A stretch of 10,092 nucleotides of DNA. It comes from JADKIH01 sp964486655. Lineage in GTDB: Bacteria > Bacteroidota > Bacteroidia > AKYH767-A > 2013-40CM-41-45. Both the position numbers and the translations under genes were made by a program. Position 1 is the stretch's first letter. Each line of letters starts with the position of its first letter. Positions 1 to 6,700 of the stretch are shown piece after piece. The notes under the pieces are model-generated. The model had not been told where the DNA came from. It was given only the letters and a program-made list of their open reading frames with translations, and did not search any database. The DNA lies in assembly GCA_964486655.1 (NCBI GenBank), contig CAZAON010000321.1, positions 1 through 10,092 on the forward strand, read 5' to 3'.

Positions 1-4
1 AGGT

Positions 5-30
5 AACCCGAAACCCAAAACCCGAAACGA
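5..30. repeat. short heptamer tandem repeat AACCC(G/A)A
   Basis: Three head-to-tail heptamers are visible at 5-11, 12-18 and 19-25 (AACCCGA, AACCCAA, AACCCGA), followed by a decayed unit. The array sits just beyond the 3' end of the minus-strand gene that stops at 65 and may continue left of the window. It is short enough that chance cannot be excluded. It is listed because the other arrays in this window occupy the same kind of position. Confidence 0.4.
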
Positions 31-64
31 CACCTAAGACACCGTTTCAGCCCGCAGCCCCCCC

Positions 65-781
65 CTACGCCATCCCAGCGATCCTCTTGACCAGCGTTCG
101 CTTTGCCAATGGTAAAAACGTTTCCAGAAATGGAATATCCATATCCGTTTCGATGACATAGGTAGCCGGATTTGGAAGGCTTTTATTGAATCTGATCAGA
201 TCACTTTTTATCGCTTCGAATGTGTTCATCAGACTTTTCTCATATGACTTTACATATTCGAGATTAATGCCTCTGAATTTCTCGACCGGATTTTCAAATA
301 TGCTGATGTGAAATTCGTATACCCTGGTTTCAGGATTTGTACCGTCTTTCAAAAGCAGATAACCACTTTCAGAATTGAGTGGAATAACACCAACAGGGAA
401 AACTTTAAGGCGTTCCTCAACAAAGTCATATATTTTCTTCCCCTCTTTCAGGTAACTTTCCATTTGAGGAATCGAAAATTCCAGTATGCTTTCAATTTCC
501 TGCATCAACGCATCGTCTTCCACTATCTTCTCATAAATAAGCTTGAATTGTTCGAAGTCAGCCCCTTTCATTCTGCCCGGAAAAAGATTGTACAGATGCT
601 GCTTATTATCCTTTATCGTCTTGAGATTCCTGTAATGCTCCACCAGGTCGCTCAGGTAAGGATACAACCTGTATTCTGTAAAATTTTCGCTCACATGTTG
701 CAGATAGGCTAACAGTATATACTTCTTGTATTCGAAGTCAATTTGATTTTCTGTAATCCAGTTCTTGTTGAGGAATTGCAT
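65..781 (-). CDS. conserved Bacteroidota protein of unknown function
   Basis: This 238-residue protein starts at the ATG whose complement is 779-781. I see no signal peptide and no membrane segment, so it is probably cytoplasmic. The first 120 residues are mostly charged and amphipathic, likely helical, with aromatic clusters (FEYKKYILLAYLQHV near residues 16-30). The second half looks more strand-rich and carries the segment PATYVIETDMDIPF near residues 206-219. It resembles a hypothetical protein I associate with many Bacteroidota genomes, but I know no assigned function and see no recognisable catalytic motif. It is divergent from the OmpA-family gene at 922, with a 140-base gap. The start is preceded by AAAGGT about 7 bases upstream on its own strand, a plausible weak ribosome binding site. 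Its reality as a gene is well supported by length and protein-like composition; its role is unknown. Confidence 0.85.
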   Translation of the reverse strand: MQFLNKNWITENQIDFEYKKYILLAYLQHVSENFTEYRLYPYLSDLVEHYRNLKTIKDNKQHLYNLFPGRMKGADFEQFKLIYEKIVEDDALMQEIESILEFSIPQMESYLKEGKKIYDFVEERLKVFPVGVIPLNSESGYLLLKDGTNPETRVYEFHISIFENPVEKFRGINLEYVKSYEKSLMNTFEAIKSDLIRFNKSLPNPATYVIETDMDIPFLETFLPLAKRTLVKRIAGMA

Positions 782-862
782 GATATGACCTTTTACCTTT
801 AATTGAAACGTATTTAAAGCTATAAATGTTTTTTCTGACTGTTGAAAATTTTATGCCATTGG

Positions 863-874
863 CCTGAAATCAGG
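863..874. other. small inverted repeat between divergent genes
   Basis: CCTGAAATCAGG is a perfect 5-bp inverted repeat around a 2-bp centre, lying between the divergent genes that start at 781 and 922. Its position about 15 bases upstream of the candidate -7 box of the OmpA gene would suit an operator, but a 12-bp palindrome can occur by chance and no regulator is encoded next to it. Confidence 0.2.
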
Positions 875-886
875 GACAGACGGCCG

Positions 887-894
887 TACTTTTA
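887..894 (+). promoter_or_regulatory. candidate -7 box of the OmpA-family gene
   Basis: TACTTTTA matches seven of eight positions of the Bacteroidota -7 consensus TAnnTTTG and lies 27 bases before the ATG at 922, giving a leader of about 20 nucleotides. No convincing TTTG -33 element is present at the expected 19-21 base spacing, so this is tentative. Confidence 0.3.
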
Positions 895-921
895 CGTAAT
901 TAATAGCGAAAATAATAAATT

Positions 922-1902
922 ATGAAAATAGAAGTTGGCAAATTGCCGGTTTACCTTACAATGGTTCTGATAATAACCGGACTTTTCAGCTGCGTTCCTG
1001 CCAAACAGCTCGAAGATGCAACGAAACGGGAAAAGGATTGCAACGAACAGAATACAAAGCTGACAGAAAGCAATCAGTCGCTGACAGTTGAAAATACCGA
1101 ACTAAAGTCGGCCATGTCAGAGTTGCAGAAAAATATTGAACGGCTGAAGAAAGATACGGCTGATTTAGGGAATGCAAACCAGCGAATGTCGGCTTTGCAT
1201 CATGAATTAACTTTGTCTTACGACAGGCTTTTAGTAAATAATGAAAAGCTGCTGGCCGGTAATACTGAAGATACCCGGAAACTAATCATGCAACTGAATA
1301 AGGCACAGGAAGACCTCCAGTCGAGGGAAGATCGTATCAAACGTGATTCAATTGCATTGCGTGAACAACATGAAAGAGTAGACGAACTGGAAGCTGTCCT
1401 GAAAAAGAACGACAGTACCATGAATCGCCTTAAAAATTCAGTTAGCTCTGCATTGATGGGATATGAGAATAACGGATTAACCGTCTATGAAAAGGAAGGC
1501 CGTGTTTATGTTTCTATGGAAGAGAGACTATTGTTCGCCTCAGGAAGTACTGTTATCGAAAAGAAAGGCGAAAGCGCTCTGAAAGATTTATCCAAAGTAC
1601 TTGCTAATAATAAAGACATCAGTATTATGGTCGAAGGACATACTGACAATGTTCCAATCAGCGGTACATTGCCTAGCGGAGCAAGGGATAACTGGGAGCT
1701 TAGTGTACTTCGCGCAACATCGGTTGTAAAGATCATTCTGGCCGATAAAACAATCGATGAGAAGAGAGTTACGGCTACAGGTTGCGGACCTTACAAACCA
1801 ATTGATCCCGCGAATACCGCTGAAGCCAGAAAGAAAAACCGCAGAACTGAAATTATCTTATCACCAAAACTTGAAGAGCTGAAAAAAGCGCTGGGTTATT
1901 GA
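922..1902 (+). CDS. OmpA-family lipoprotein with long coiled coil
   Basis: This 326-residue protein is predicted to tie the outer membrane to peptidoglycan. Residues 1-23 form a signal peptide ending in LFSC, a lipobox-like site with the acylated cysteine at C24. F at -2 is unusual for the classical lipobox. Residues 25 to about 175 are rich in E, K, Q, N and L with heptad-like spacing, so a long coiled coil is likely. Residues 200-313 form an OmpA_C-like domain: EGHTDN at 238-243, NWELSVLRA at 258-266, and NRRTEI at 306-311. By analogy with characterised OmpA domains, D242 and R264 would bind the meso-diaminopimelate of peptidoglycan. The domain is complete. No beta-barrel precedes it, so it resembles Pal/MotB-like lipoproteins more than classical OmpA. 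It appears monocistronic and converges on the gene ending at 2118. The leader is A/T-rich without a clear Shine-Dalgarno site. Confidence 0.92.
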   Translation: MKIEVGKLPVYLTMVLIITGLFSCVPAKQLEDATKREKDCNEQNTKLTESNQSLTVENTELKSAMSELQKNIERLKKDTADLGNANQRMSALHHELTLSYDRLLVNNEKLLAGNTEDTRKLIMQLNKAQEDLQSREDRIKRDSIALREQHERVDELEAVLKKNDSTMNRLKNSVSSALMGYENNGLTVYEKEGRVYVSMEERLLFASGSTVIEKKGESALKDLSKVLANNKDISIMVEGHTDNVPISGTLPSGARDNWELSVLRATSVVKIILADKTIDEKRVTATGCGPYKPIDPANTAEARKKNRRTEIILSPKLEELKKALGY

Positions 1903-1904
1903 AG

Positions 1905-1922
1905 TCCCGATAGTAATCGGGA
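1905..1922. other. short stem-loop just after the OmpA-family stop codon
   Basis: TCCCGAT and ATCGGGA form a perfect 7-bp stem around the loop AGTA, beginning two bases after the TGA stop. No T-run follows on either strand, so it is not a classical intrinsic terminator. It could stabilise the mRNA 3' end or cooperate with Rho. Palindromes of the CCCGAT...ATCGGG type are, in my impression, common in Bacteroidota spacers. Confidence 0.45.
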
Positions 1923-1967
1923 GAAGAATGAATATTGAAGATCTGTCTTAGCCCGAAATAGAATTGT

Positions 1968-2097
1968 TGGAATAATGGAATTCTGGAATATTGGAATATT
2001 GGAATATTAGAGCCCCGCAATTCTGGAATCCTGGAATTATGGAATAATGGAATTCTGGAATCGTGGAATATTGGAATCCTGGAATATTTTGGAATAC
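1968..2097. repeat. octamer tandem array TGGAATNN (about 16 units)
   Basis: From 1968 to 2097 the sequence is a head-to-tail array with unit TGGAATNN. Units such as TGGAATAA, TGGAATTC, TGGAATAT, TGGAATCC and TGGAATCG can be laid end to end at an exact 8-bp period. One interruption (2008-2023) is itself 16 bases, that is two decayed units, so phase is kept. The unit at 2080 is 10 bases long. The array fills the spacer between two convergent genes. On the minus strand it reads ATTCCANN, which is C-containing and G-poor. Because 8 bp is not a multiple of three, three units give an eight-codon periodic peptide in every frame, which produces spurious open frames rich in S, R, I, P and F. Confidence 0.9.
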
Positions 2098-2117
2098 CAC
2101 GCAACACTCCGCTACAA

Positions 2118-3128
2118 TCAATTCCTTCCCTGCCCGTAAACCCCTCTTTTCTTCCAAACAAATTTATAAGCCGCTTCTATGCTTATATATGTGAAGGCAT
2201 CATTGGTTTCAACATTTCCCCGACGGCTGGCCAGACTTGAAACTCCTGTTGTTCCCTGACCCGATGGATCAGAAATATATTTTGCCATTTCATACTGCTT
2301 TGATTCAGGGAATGAAGCGCGGAGTTCATCATACGTTGCATAACGATCGCTCACATCATCAATGTAATCAGTCAGCAGGAAGTAATAATTAAATTCGGCC
2401 GAAAAAGTTAACTGCTTATTGTAAATGTAACGCAGTCCGCCGCCAACAGGAATTCCGATATTAAAATTGCTGTAAGGCTGACTGCTGTTATTTTCCAGGT
2501 TATACCCCTGACCTTCTGTATGCCAGTCGTGCAGATTCGTTTCATATTCTCCATCCTTCTGAATAATATTTCCCGGTGTCTTTGGATTTTCGGCTACATC
2601 GTGTATACTGCCGTCTGACCAGTTGTAATATCTGTTTTCAAGAGAAGGGGAACCTCTGAATAAATCAGCTTTCGGCTGACCATAGAATGCGCCGATTCCC
2701 GCGGAGAAAAAGAAACAATATTTAATCTTTGAAAGTGGCGCGAAGCGATTCGGATAGATATTATATGTGAAATCTACCTCAGCTCCGTACAAATCATTTT
2801 TAAAACCAATCCCTCTTCGGTAATTTCTTAGATCAGTACCTGACTTGTCGCCAATCGGATTTACTTCATCATATTGCAAACGATGCCAACTGAAACGAAG
2901 TTGCATATCAAGGACTGCATACTTAGTTCCACTGCGCTTCGGATCATTAATAAAATCACGAATGGTAACAGCAGTTCCCATACTTGCGGAAGAGTATGGA
3001 AAATATTTTTCGTTACCAAGATCTCCTACGTAGTTAACTACGCCTGTGGAAAATGCAACTTGTGCTGTTCTTTGTGCAATTGCAGATGTTGCAAAAAATA
3101 AAAATGAAATTGTCAGAATTTTTTTCAT
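2118..3128 (-). CDS. DUF6089-like outer-membrane beta-barrel protein
   Basis: Taking the ATG whose complement is 3126-3128, the protein has 336 residues and opens with a standard signal peptide, MKKILTISFLFFATSAIAQ, with likely cleavage before Q19. The open frame extends upstream to another ATG at 3176, but that start would put 16 non-signal residues ahead of the signal peptide and lies upstream of the likely transcription start. The mature N-terminus (TGVVNYVGDLGN) resembles the start of the DUF6089 family of Bacteroidota outer-membrane proteins. The rest alternates polar and aromatic residues in amphipathic strands such as LTFSAEFNYYFLLTDYIDD, as in a small beta-barrel with long, Gly/Asn/Asp-rich surface loops. 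The last strand (SIEAAYKFVWKK) is followed by a short basic tail instead of a terminal aromatic residue. Function is unknown; DUF6089 is named by resemblance, not by search. Confidence 0.8.
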   Translation of the reverse strand: MKKILTISFLFFATSAIAQRTAQVAFSTGVVNYVGDLGNEKYFPYSSASMGTAVTIRDFINDPKRSGTKYAVLDMQLRFSWHRLQYDEVNPIGDKSGTDLRNYRRGIGFKNDLYGAEVDFTYNIYPNRFAPLSKIKYCFFFSAGIGAFYGQPKADLFRGSPSLENRYYNWSDGSIHDVAENPKTPGNIIQKDGEYETNLHDWHTEGQGYNLENNSSQPYSNFNIGIPVGGGLRYIYNKQLTFSAEFNYYFLLTDYIDDVSDRYATYDELRASFPESKQYEMAKYISDPSGQGTTGVSSLASRRGNVETNDAFTYISIEAAYKFVWKKRGVYGQGRN

Positions 3129-3154
3129 GACACGGTTTTTTGGATAGACGGTGG

Positions 3155-3184
3155 GAAAGGTAAAAGAATTTTTCAATTCTGCAA
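3155..3184 (-). promoter_or_regulatory. candidate promoter of the DUF6089-like gene
   Basis: On the minus strand, TTG (complement of 3182-3184) is followed after 19 bases by TACCTTTC (complement of 3155-3162). The latter matches seven of eight positions of TAnnTTTG. Spacing agrees with the Bacteroidota primary-sigma promoter model (-33 TTTG, 19-21 bases, -7 TAnnTTTG). The predicted start near 3149 lies inside the longer open frame, which supports translation from 3128. Confidence 0.45.
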
Positions 3185-3353
3185 GACCTATTTTGGTGAA
3201 TGAAAAAGGGCTTATAAAACGGGGTTATTTGAAATTAAAAATTACATATTAAAAATTACGGGGACCTGAGCTTGAAAGACTCCGGTTTTAGAAAAAATGA
3301 TCTGGAAATTCCATAAAAACGAGGGGCAGATTCCTACAACCCCTAGCATTTCA

Positions 3354-3404
3354 GTCCGAGTCTGAGTCCGAGTCTGAGTCCGTTTACCGGACTCAAACTC
3401 GGAC
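3354..3404. repeat. GTCYGA hexamer array with inverted copy forming a 17-bp stem
   Basis: GTCCGA and GTCTGA alternate from 3354 to 3382 (12-bp period, about 2.4 copies). After a 5-base loop (3383-3387), 3388-3404 is the inverted complement of 3366-3382 with one mismatch. The resulting 17-bp hairpin is followed on the plus strand by TTTCTTTTG (3405-3413), which looks like an intrinsic terminator. However, no plus-strand gene ends upstream for more than a kilobase. On the minus strand it lies 70 bases past the peroxiredoxin stop, where no T-run follows. It may serve as a non-canonical 3' structure for that gene. Confidence 0.8.
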
Positions 3405-3473
3405 TTTCTTTTGAAATTGCAATTAGGAAGTTAGATATTCCGCCTATTGCGTTTGTAATTTGTAATTGACTCT

Positions 3474-4109
3474 CTACAAGTTCGGCTGCGGGGTCACCCT
3501 TAAATACGGCTTCACAATTTTATAGCCTTTTGGAAACTTCTTATCGGCTTCCTCATTGGTAACTGCCAATGAAATTATGCAATCTTCGCCGTTTTTCCAG
3601 TTTGCCGGGGTAGCTACGCTGTAATTGGAAGTAAGCTGAAGGGAGTCGATTACCCGTAACAATTCCGTGAAGTTTCTGCCGGTTGAGGCCGGATAGGTAA
3701 TCATTAATTTGACCTTCTTGTCGGGTCCAATAATGAAAACCGACCGCACCGTCTGCTTATCGTTTGCATTTGGGTGAATCATATCATACAGGTTCGCAAT
3801 GCTCTTGTCCGGATCAGCTATCAGGGGAAAATTCACCCGTGTATTCTGAGTCTCGTTGATATCATTAATCCATTTCTTATGGTCATCGATACCGTCGACA
3901 CTGATTGCAATCATTTTTACATTTCGTTTTTCGAAATCATTTTTAAGCTTGGCTGCAGTGCCCAGCTCGGTAGTGCAGACCGGTGTAAAATCGGCCGGAT
4001 GTGAGAAAAGAATGGCCCATTTATCCCCGATCCATTGGTGGAAATCAATTTTGCCTTCTGTGGTTTCTGCTGTGAAATTTGGCGCGATATCGCCGAGACG
4101 AAGTGACAT
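3474..4109 (-). CDS. 1-Cys peroxiredoxin (Prx6 type, AhpC/TSA family)
   Basis: This 211-residue thiol peroxidase reduces hydrogen peroxide and organic peroxides in the cytoplasm. The active-site signature is PADFTPVCTTELG at 38-50: peroxidatic Cys is C45, with T42 and P38 of the Pxxx(T/S)xxC motif, and the conserved Arg is probably R122 (TVRSVFIIG). The C-terminal extension PANWKNGEDCIISLAV... FPKGYKIVKPYLRVTPQP is the Prx6 dimerisation arm and gives the usual length of about 210-220 residues. A second cysteine, C177, lies in this arm where a resolving cysteine is not expected, so recycling probably depends on an external thiol. No signal peptide is present. The gene is alone and divergent from the T9SS cargo gene. 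It ends in TAG without an intrinsic terminator; the GTCYGA stem-loop array lies 70 bases beyond. Confidence 0.95.
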   Translation of the reverse strand: MSLRLGDIAPNFTAETTEGKIDFHQWIGDKWAILFSHPADFTPVCTTELGTAAKLKNDFEKRNVKMIAISVDGIDDHKKWINDINETQNTRVNFPLIADPDKSIANLYDMIHPNANDKQTVRSVFIIGPDKKVKLMITYPASTGRNFTELLRVIDSLQLTSNYSVATPANWKNGEDCIISLAVTNEEADKKFPKGYKIVKPYLRVTPQPNL

Positions 4110-4143
4110 GTTATACGTTTTAAAGGTTAGAATTAAATCTGTG

Positions 4144-4151
4144 CAAAATTA
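4144..4151 (-). promoter_or_regulatory. -7 box of the peroxiredoxin gene
   Basis: The minus strand reads TAATTTTG here, a full match to TAnnTTTG, 34 bases before the ATG. That gives a leader of roughly 28 nucleotides. No TTTG is seen at the -33 position. No OxyR-like palindrome was recognised next to it. Confidence 0.5.
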
Positions 4152-4228
4152 ACAGAAATTTTTTCTGATTTCCCTGAAAAGAACCCATTTCCTTTTATGA
4201 GACTAATCAGTTTATTGTCTGTTTTTTT

Positions 4229-4236
4229 TACATTTG
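4229..4236 (+). promoter_or_regulatory. -7 box of the T9SS cargo gene
   Basis: TACATTTG is a full match to TAnnTTTG, preceded by a run of T and lying 16 bases before the ATG at 4253, so the transcript would have a very short leader of about 10 nucleotides. The expected -33 TTTG is absent at 19-21 bases. Together with the box at 4144-4151 it forms a divergent promoter pair in a 143-base spacer. Confidence 0.5.
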
Positions 4237-4252
4237 AGCAAAATACCACACT

Positions 4253-5230
4253 ATGAAAAAACTCTACTCACTATTATCAATTATCCTCTCTGTTTTTGTC
4301 AGCGTAAACGCACAACCAACAATAACAGCGGCAGATTTTAATCCGTACATCGGATACTCCGTAAATTTCTACACCTTTACCCCCTTCCCTTTCGATGGCG
4401 GTCCGGCTGGAGCCGGCGTCACCTGGGACTTCTCCCAGGTATCACCGAATGACAGTGTAACGGCAAATTATATTGATCCCGCAACCACCATTCATGCAGC
4501 AAGCTTTCCTTCTGCAACAGTTGCAGGTGATATAACAGGAACCGGTCTTGAATACGTAAATGCCAACAGTAATTTTATCGCACGCGCAGGAATTGATGCC
4601 GGCGGTGTTATCATGCCTTACTCTGATGACGAAGTAATCATGAATTACCCTTGCACCTACACAACAACATTCACCGATTCATATACTGCAACATTTACCG
4701 CCGGAGGTTATATCTTTTACCGACAAGGTACTGTCGATGTAAATGCAGACGCCTACGGAACATTAATGCTGCCATGGGGATCCATTTCAACTGTACTTCG
4801 CCTGCACCTGGTCGAAAACTATACTGATTCGACAAGCTTCTCTTTCAACTCATATACGAGCGATAATTATATTTATGTAACACCCGGTACACACTATTAT
4901 CTCTGCAACATCGCAAGTCTGAATAATCAGTTTTCAGGCAGTTATATAAATCAAAACAGCTTCACCGGACTCAGCAAACTTGACCTGAATAAATTCCTGC
5001 ATATCTCTCCGAATCCTGCCACGGAATATCTGAATATTGATTTTGCCGCGAATGAAAAAATACTGAAAACAACAATTACGGATATTACAGGCAAAGTTGT
5101 TTATTCTGATGCCGGAAACTTCTCCATGAAAAATCAACAGATTGCAGTCGATTACCTGAATGCCGGATTTTACCTGGTGAATATTGAAACAGCAGACAGA
5201 ACATTTACACAGAAATTTGTAAAGGAATAA
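4253..5230 (+). CDS. T9SS type A sorting-domain secreted protein
   Basis: This 325-residue protein has a Sec signal peptide (residues 1-20, cleavage at NAQ) and a C-terminal type IX secretion sorting tail at about 243-325. The tail shows the usual order: SPNP at 252-255, LNIDF, TDITGKVVYS, an IAVDYLNAGFYLVNI core, and a basic FVKE end. It should be exported across the outer membrane by the Por/Spr machinery and left on the surface or released. The middle (21-240) is rich in T, S, N, Y and G with beta-strand alternation and motifs such as GVTWDFS and DAYGTLMLPWGS. I know this pattern from other T9SS cargo but not from any characterised enzyme, and I see no catalytic motif. The single Cys pair (PCTYTT, YLCNIAS) could form a disulfide. 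It is monocistronic: its own -7 box precedes it and a strong terminator follows 60 bases after its stop. Confidence 0.92.
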   Translation: MKKLYSLLSIILSVFVSVNAQPTITAADFNPYIGYSVNFYTFTPFPFDGGPAGAGVTWDFSQVSPNDSVTANYIDPATTIHAASFPSATVAGDITGTGLEYVNANSNFIARAGIDAGGVIMPYSDDEVIMNYPCTYTTTFTDSYTATFTAGGYIFYRQGTVDVNADAYGTLMLPWGSISTVLRLHLVENYTDSTSFSFNSYTSDNYIYVTPGTHYYLCNIASLNNQFSGSYINQNSFTGLSKLDLNKFLHISPNPATEYLNIDFAANEKILKTTITDITGKVVYSDAGNFSMKNQQIAVDYLNAGFYLVNIETADRTFTQKFVKE

Positions 5231-5289
5231 TTCAGATTTCTTACTGATAAATTATATTCTCATATATTATTTCATATGAGAAGGGTATT

Positions 5290-5330
5290 AATCAAAAGGT
5301 GACGGAAAATCTGTCACCTTTTGATTTTTA
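5290..5330 (+). terminator. intrinsic terminator after the T9SS cargo gene
   Basis: AATCAAAAGGTGAC (5290-5303) and its exact complement GTCACCTTTTGATT (5313-5326) form a 14-bp stem around a 9-base loop, ending in TTTTTA. It is a strong Rho-independent terminator for the gene ending at 5230. It ends only 12 bases before the start codon of the next gene, so it might also act as a leader structure of that gene. Confidence 0.88.
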
Positions 5331-5342
5331 TTATTCTATTCG

Positions 5343-5810
5343 ATGACGGAAAAAGAAAAATTACATTTAAAATTATCACTGAAGGAAGTTGCTCTAACAC
5401 TTCTGCATGAACGCGTGGATCATGCGTCTGCCGCAATGGATGAAGCTCAACATGCTGCCAACAGCGAAGACAAAAGCACGGTTGGGGATAAGCATGAAAC
5501 ATCCAGGTCAATGGCACTTCTCGATCGGGAAATTCACGCCCGCCAGCTCGACTCTGCCCAAAAGGACTTATCGTATGCTCAGCAAACAGATGTAACCATT
5601 ATTTATTCTTCAGTTTCGGCGGGGTCGTATGTTGAAACAGATTCTGGCAGTTATTTTTTTCTCACTGGTTTAGGAATACAGGATACCGAATTCGGGAAAA
5701 TATTTTTCATTTCAATTAATTCACCCATTGGTAAAATATTCGCAAGTAAAAAAAGCGGAGATGATGTAGTGTTTAATGGTAAAAAGATTAAGCTGAAAGA
5801 AGTTTTTTAA
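5343..5810 (+). CDS. GreA/GreB-like transcription factor family protein
   Basis: This 155-residue protein has an N-terminal charged helical hairpin (about 1-82) with an acidic/polar tip, AANSEDKSTVGDKHE at 38-52. A C-terminal beta domain (about 84-155) contains SPIGKIFASKKSGDDV at 127-142, which resembles the FKBP-like C-terminal domain of GreA/GreB (SPLGKALLGKKVGDE-type). GreA and GreB enter the RNA polymerase secondary channel and stimulate cleavage of backtracked RNA, using acidic residues at the coiled-coil tip. Whether this shorter relative does that or instead competes for the channel, as Rnk- or Gfh-like proteins do, cannot be told here. Similar Bacteroidota proteins are sometimes mislabelled 3-oxoacyl-ACP synthase, and nothing here supports that. 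The start at 5343 is favoured because the helix begins there. Only 26 bases separate it from rluF, so the two are probably co-transcribed. No clear ribosome binding site is visible. Confidence 0.75.
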   Translation: MTEKEKLHLKLSLKEVALTLLHERVDHASAAMDEAQHAANSEDKSTVGDKHETSRSMALLDREIHARQLDSAQKDLSYAQQTDVTIIYSSVSAGSYVETDSGSYFFLTGLGIQDTEFGKIFFISINSPIGKIFASKKSGDDVVFNGKKIKLKEVF

Positions 5811-5836
5811 TTGTATAAAATCCCGTACTTGCATTC

Positions 5837-6571
5837 ATGGAGTCACAGACCATTCGGTTAAATAAGGCAATCAGTGAGACCGGCTACTGTTCAAGAAGGG
5901 AAGCCGACCGTCTTATTGAAGCGAAACGGGTAAAAGTAAATGGAAAGATCGCTGTGGTAGGAATGCAAATTTCGCAAACCGATAAAATCACCATAGACGG
6001 AAAACCGCTGAACTCAAAACCTGAATCGGTTTATCTGGCATTTAATAAACCACGCGGAATTACGTGTACAACGGATACTGCCATTGAAGGCAATATCATT
6101 GATTATATTAATTATCCGGAAAGAATTTTTCCGATCGGCAGGCTGGATAAGGATTCGGAAGGACTTATTTTACTCACAAGCGATGGAAACATCGTAAATA
6201 AAATTCTGAGAGCCGGCAATAATCATGAAAAGGAATACATCGTCAGAACGAATAAAATAATTACCGACGACTTTATTACTAAAATGGCTGCAGGTATTCC
6301 AATACTCGATACGGTTACCAAAAAATGTTTTGTAAAAAAAGAAGGGCCCGATCAGTTTCGTATCATTCTGACTCAGGGCCTCAATCGCCAGATTCGCCGT
6401 ATGTGTACTTACCTCGACTATGAAGTAGTCAGGCTGAAACGCATCAGGATTATGAACATATCCCTCGCAAATTTAAAACCCGGAGAAGTACGCGAGCTAA
6501 CCGAAAAAGAGTTAAAGGGAATTCTCGAGCTGGTTAAAGATTCATCGAAGACAGAGGAAGCTTCTTGGTAG
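5837..6571 (+). CDS. rluF: 23S rRNA pseudouridine synthase RluF
   Basis: This 244-residue enzyme belongs to the RsuA/RluB/E/F branch of pseudouridine synthases; E. coli RluF isomerises U2604 of 23S rRNA. Residues 6-55 are an S4 RNA-binding domain (RLNKAISETGYCSRREADR). The catalytic domain follows, with GRLDKDSEG at 101-109, where D104 is the catalytic aspartate. RluF-typical stretches match E. coli RluF closely: NKILRAGN.HEKEY, the GIPILDTVTKKC segment, and QGLNRQIRRMC. They point to RluF more than to RsuA or RluB. The protein ends soon after the catalytic domain and lacks the long basic tail of the E. coli enzyme. It lies 26 bases downstream of the GreA-like gene, probably in the same transcript, and converges on the FadL-type gene. 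Confidence 0.95.
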   Translation: MESQTIRLNKAISETGYCSRREADRLIEAKRVKVNGKIAVVGMQISQTDKITIDGKPLNSKPESVYLAFNKPRGITCTTDTAIEGNIIDYINYPERIFPIGRLDKDSEGLILLTSDGNIVNKILRAGNNHEKEYIVRTNKIITDDFITKMAAGIPILDTVTKKCFVKKEGPDQFRIILTQGLNRQIRRMCTYLDYEVVRLKRIRIMNISLANLKPGEVRELTEKELKGILELVKDSSKTEEASW

Positions 6572-6638
6572 TTAACTTATTAGTCCGATACTGAAATATT
6601 CTGGAAATTAATATCAGAAAAATTGAAATTAATTTTAC

Positions 6639-6670
6639 AAAAAAAACGCGGAATATAAATCCCGCGTTTT
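6639..6670 (-). terminator. shared terminator between rluF and the FadL-type gene
   Basis: AAAACGCGG (6643-6651) pairs with CCGCGTTTT (6662-6670) around a 10-base loop. On the minus strand the stem is followed by eight T (complement of 6639-6646), a strong intrinsic terminator for the gene ending at 6701. On the plus strand the stem ends in TTTTGTCTT, so it can also stop rluF transcripts, less strongly. Confidence 0.85.
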
Positions 6671-6700
6671 GTCTTAATATATGTTGGCTGTTTACGTGTA

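Larger units (their letters stand above)
3129..3473. other. gene-free spacer between DUF6089-like and peroxiredoxin genes
   Basis: No credible coding region is seen on either strand in these 345 bases. The stretch holds the promoter of the DUF6089-like gene at its left end, a 12-base direct repeat ATTAAAAATTAC at 3234-3245 and 3248-3259, the GTCYGA array with inverted copy at 3354-3404, and a small TTTGTAA/TTTGTAA repeat around 3452-3465. All are low-complexity elements typical of a non-coding spacer. Confidence 0.7.

Noticed and set aside
1853..2161. Minus-strand open frames rich in S, R, I, P and F (102 and 69 residues)
   Set aside because: They are translations of the TGGAATNN octamer array read in reverse and overlap the ends of two real convergent genes. 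Periodic peptides of eight residues are forced by the 8-bp unit.
3129..3176. Upstream ATG extending the DUF6089-like protein by 16 residues
   Set aside because: It would place non-signal residues in front of a clear signal peptide and lies upstream of the predicted transcription start.
3354..3404. CRISPR array reading of the short repeats
   Set aside because: Units are 6-12 bp head to tail without spacers, and no cas genes are present. The same holds for the arrays at 1968 and 9021.
5343..5810. 3-oxoacyl-ACP synthase annotation often given to similar small Bacteroidota proteins
   Set aside because: At 155 residues with a helical hairpin and a GreA-like C-terminal motif it has no thiolase fold or catalytic Cys-His-His.
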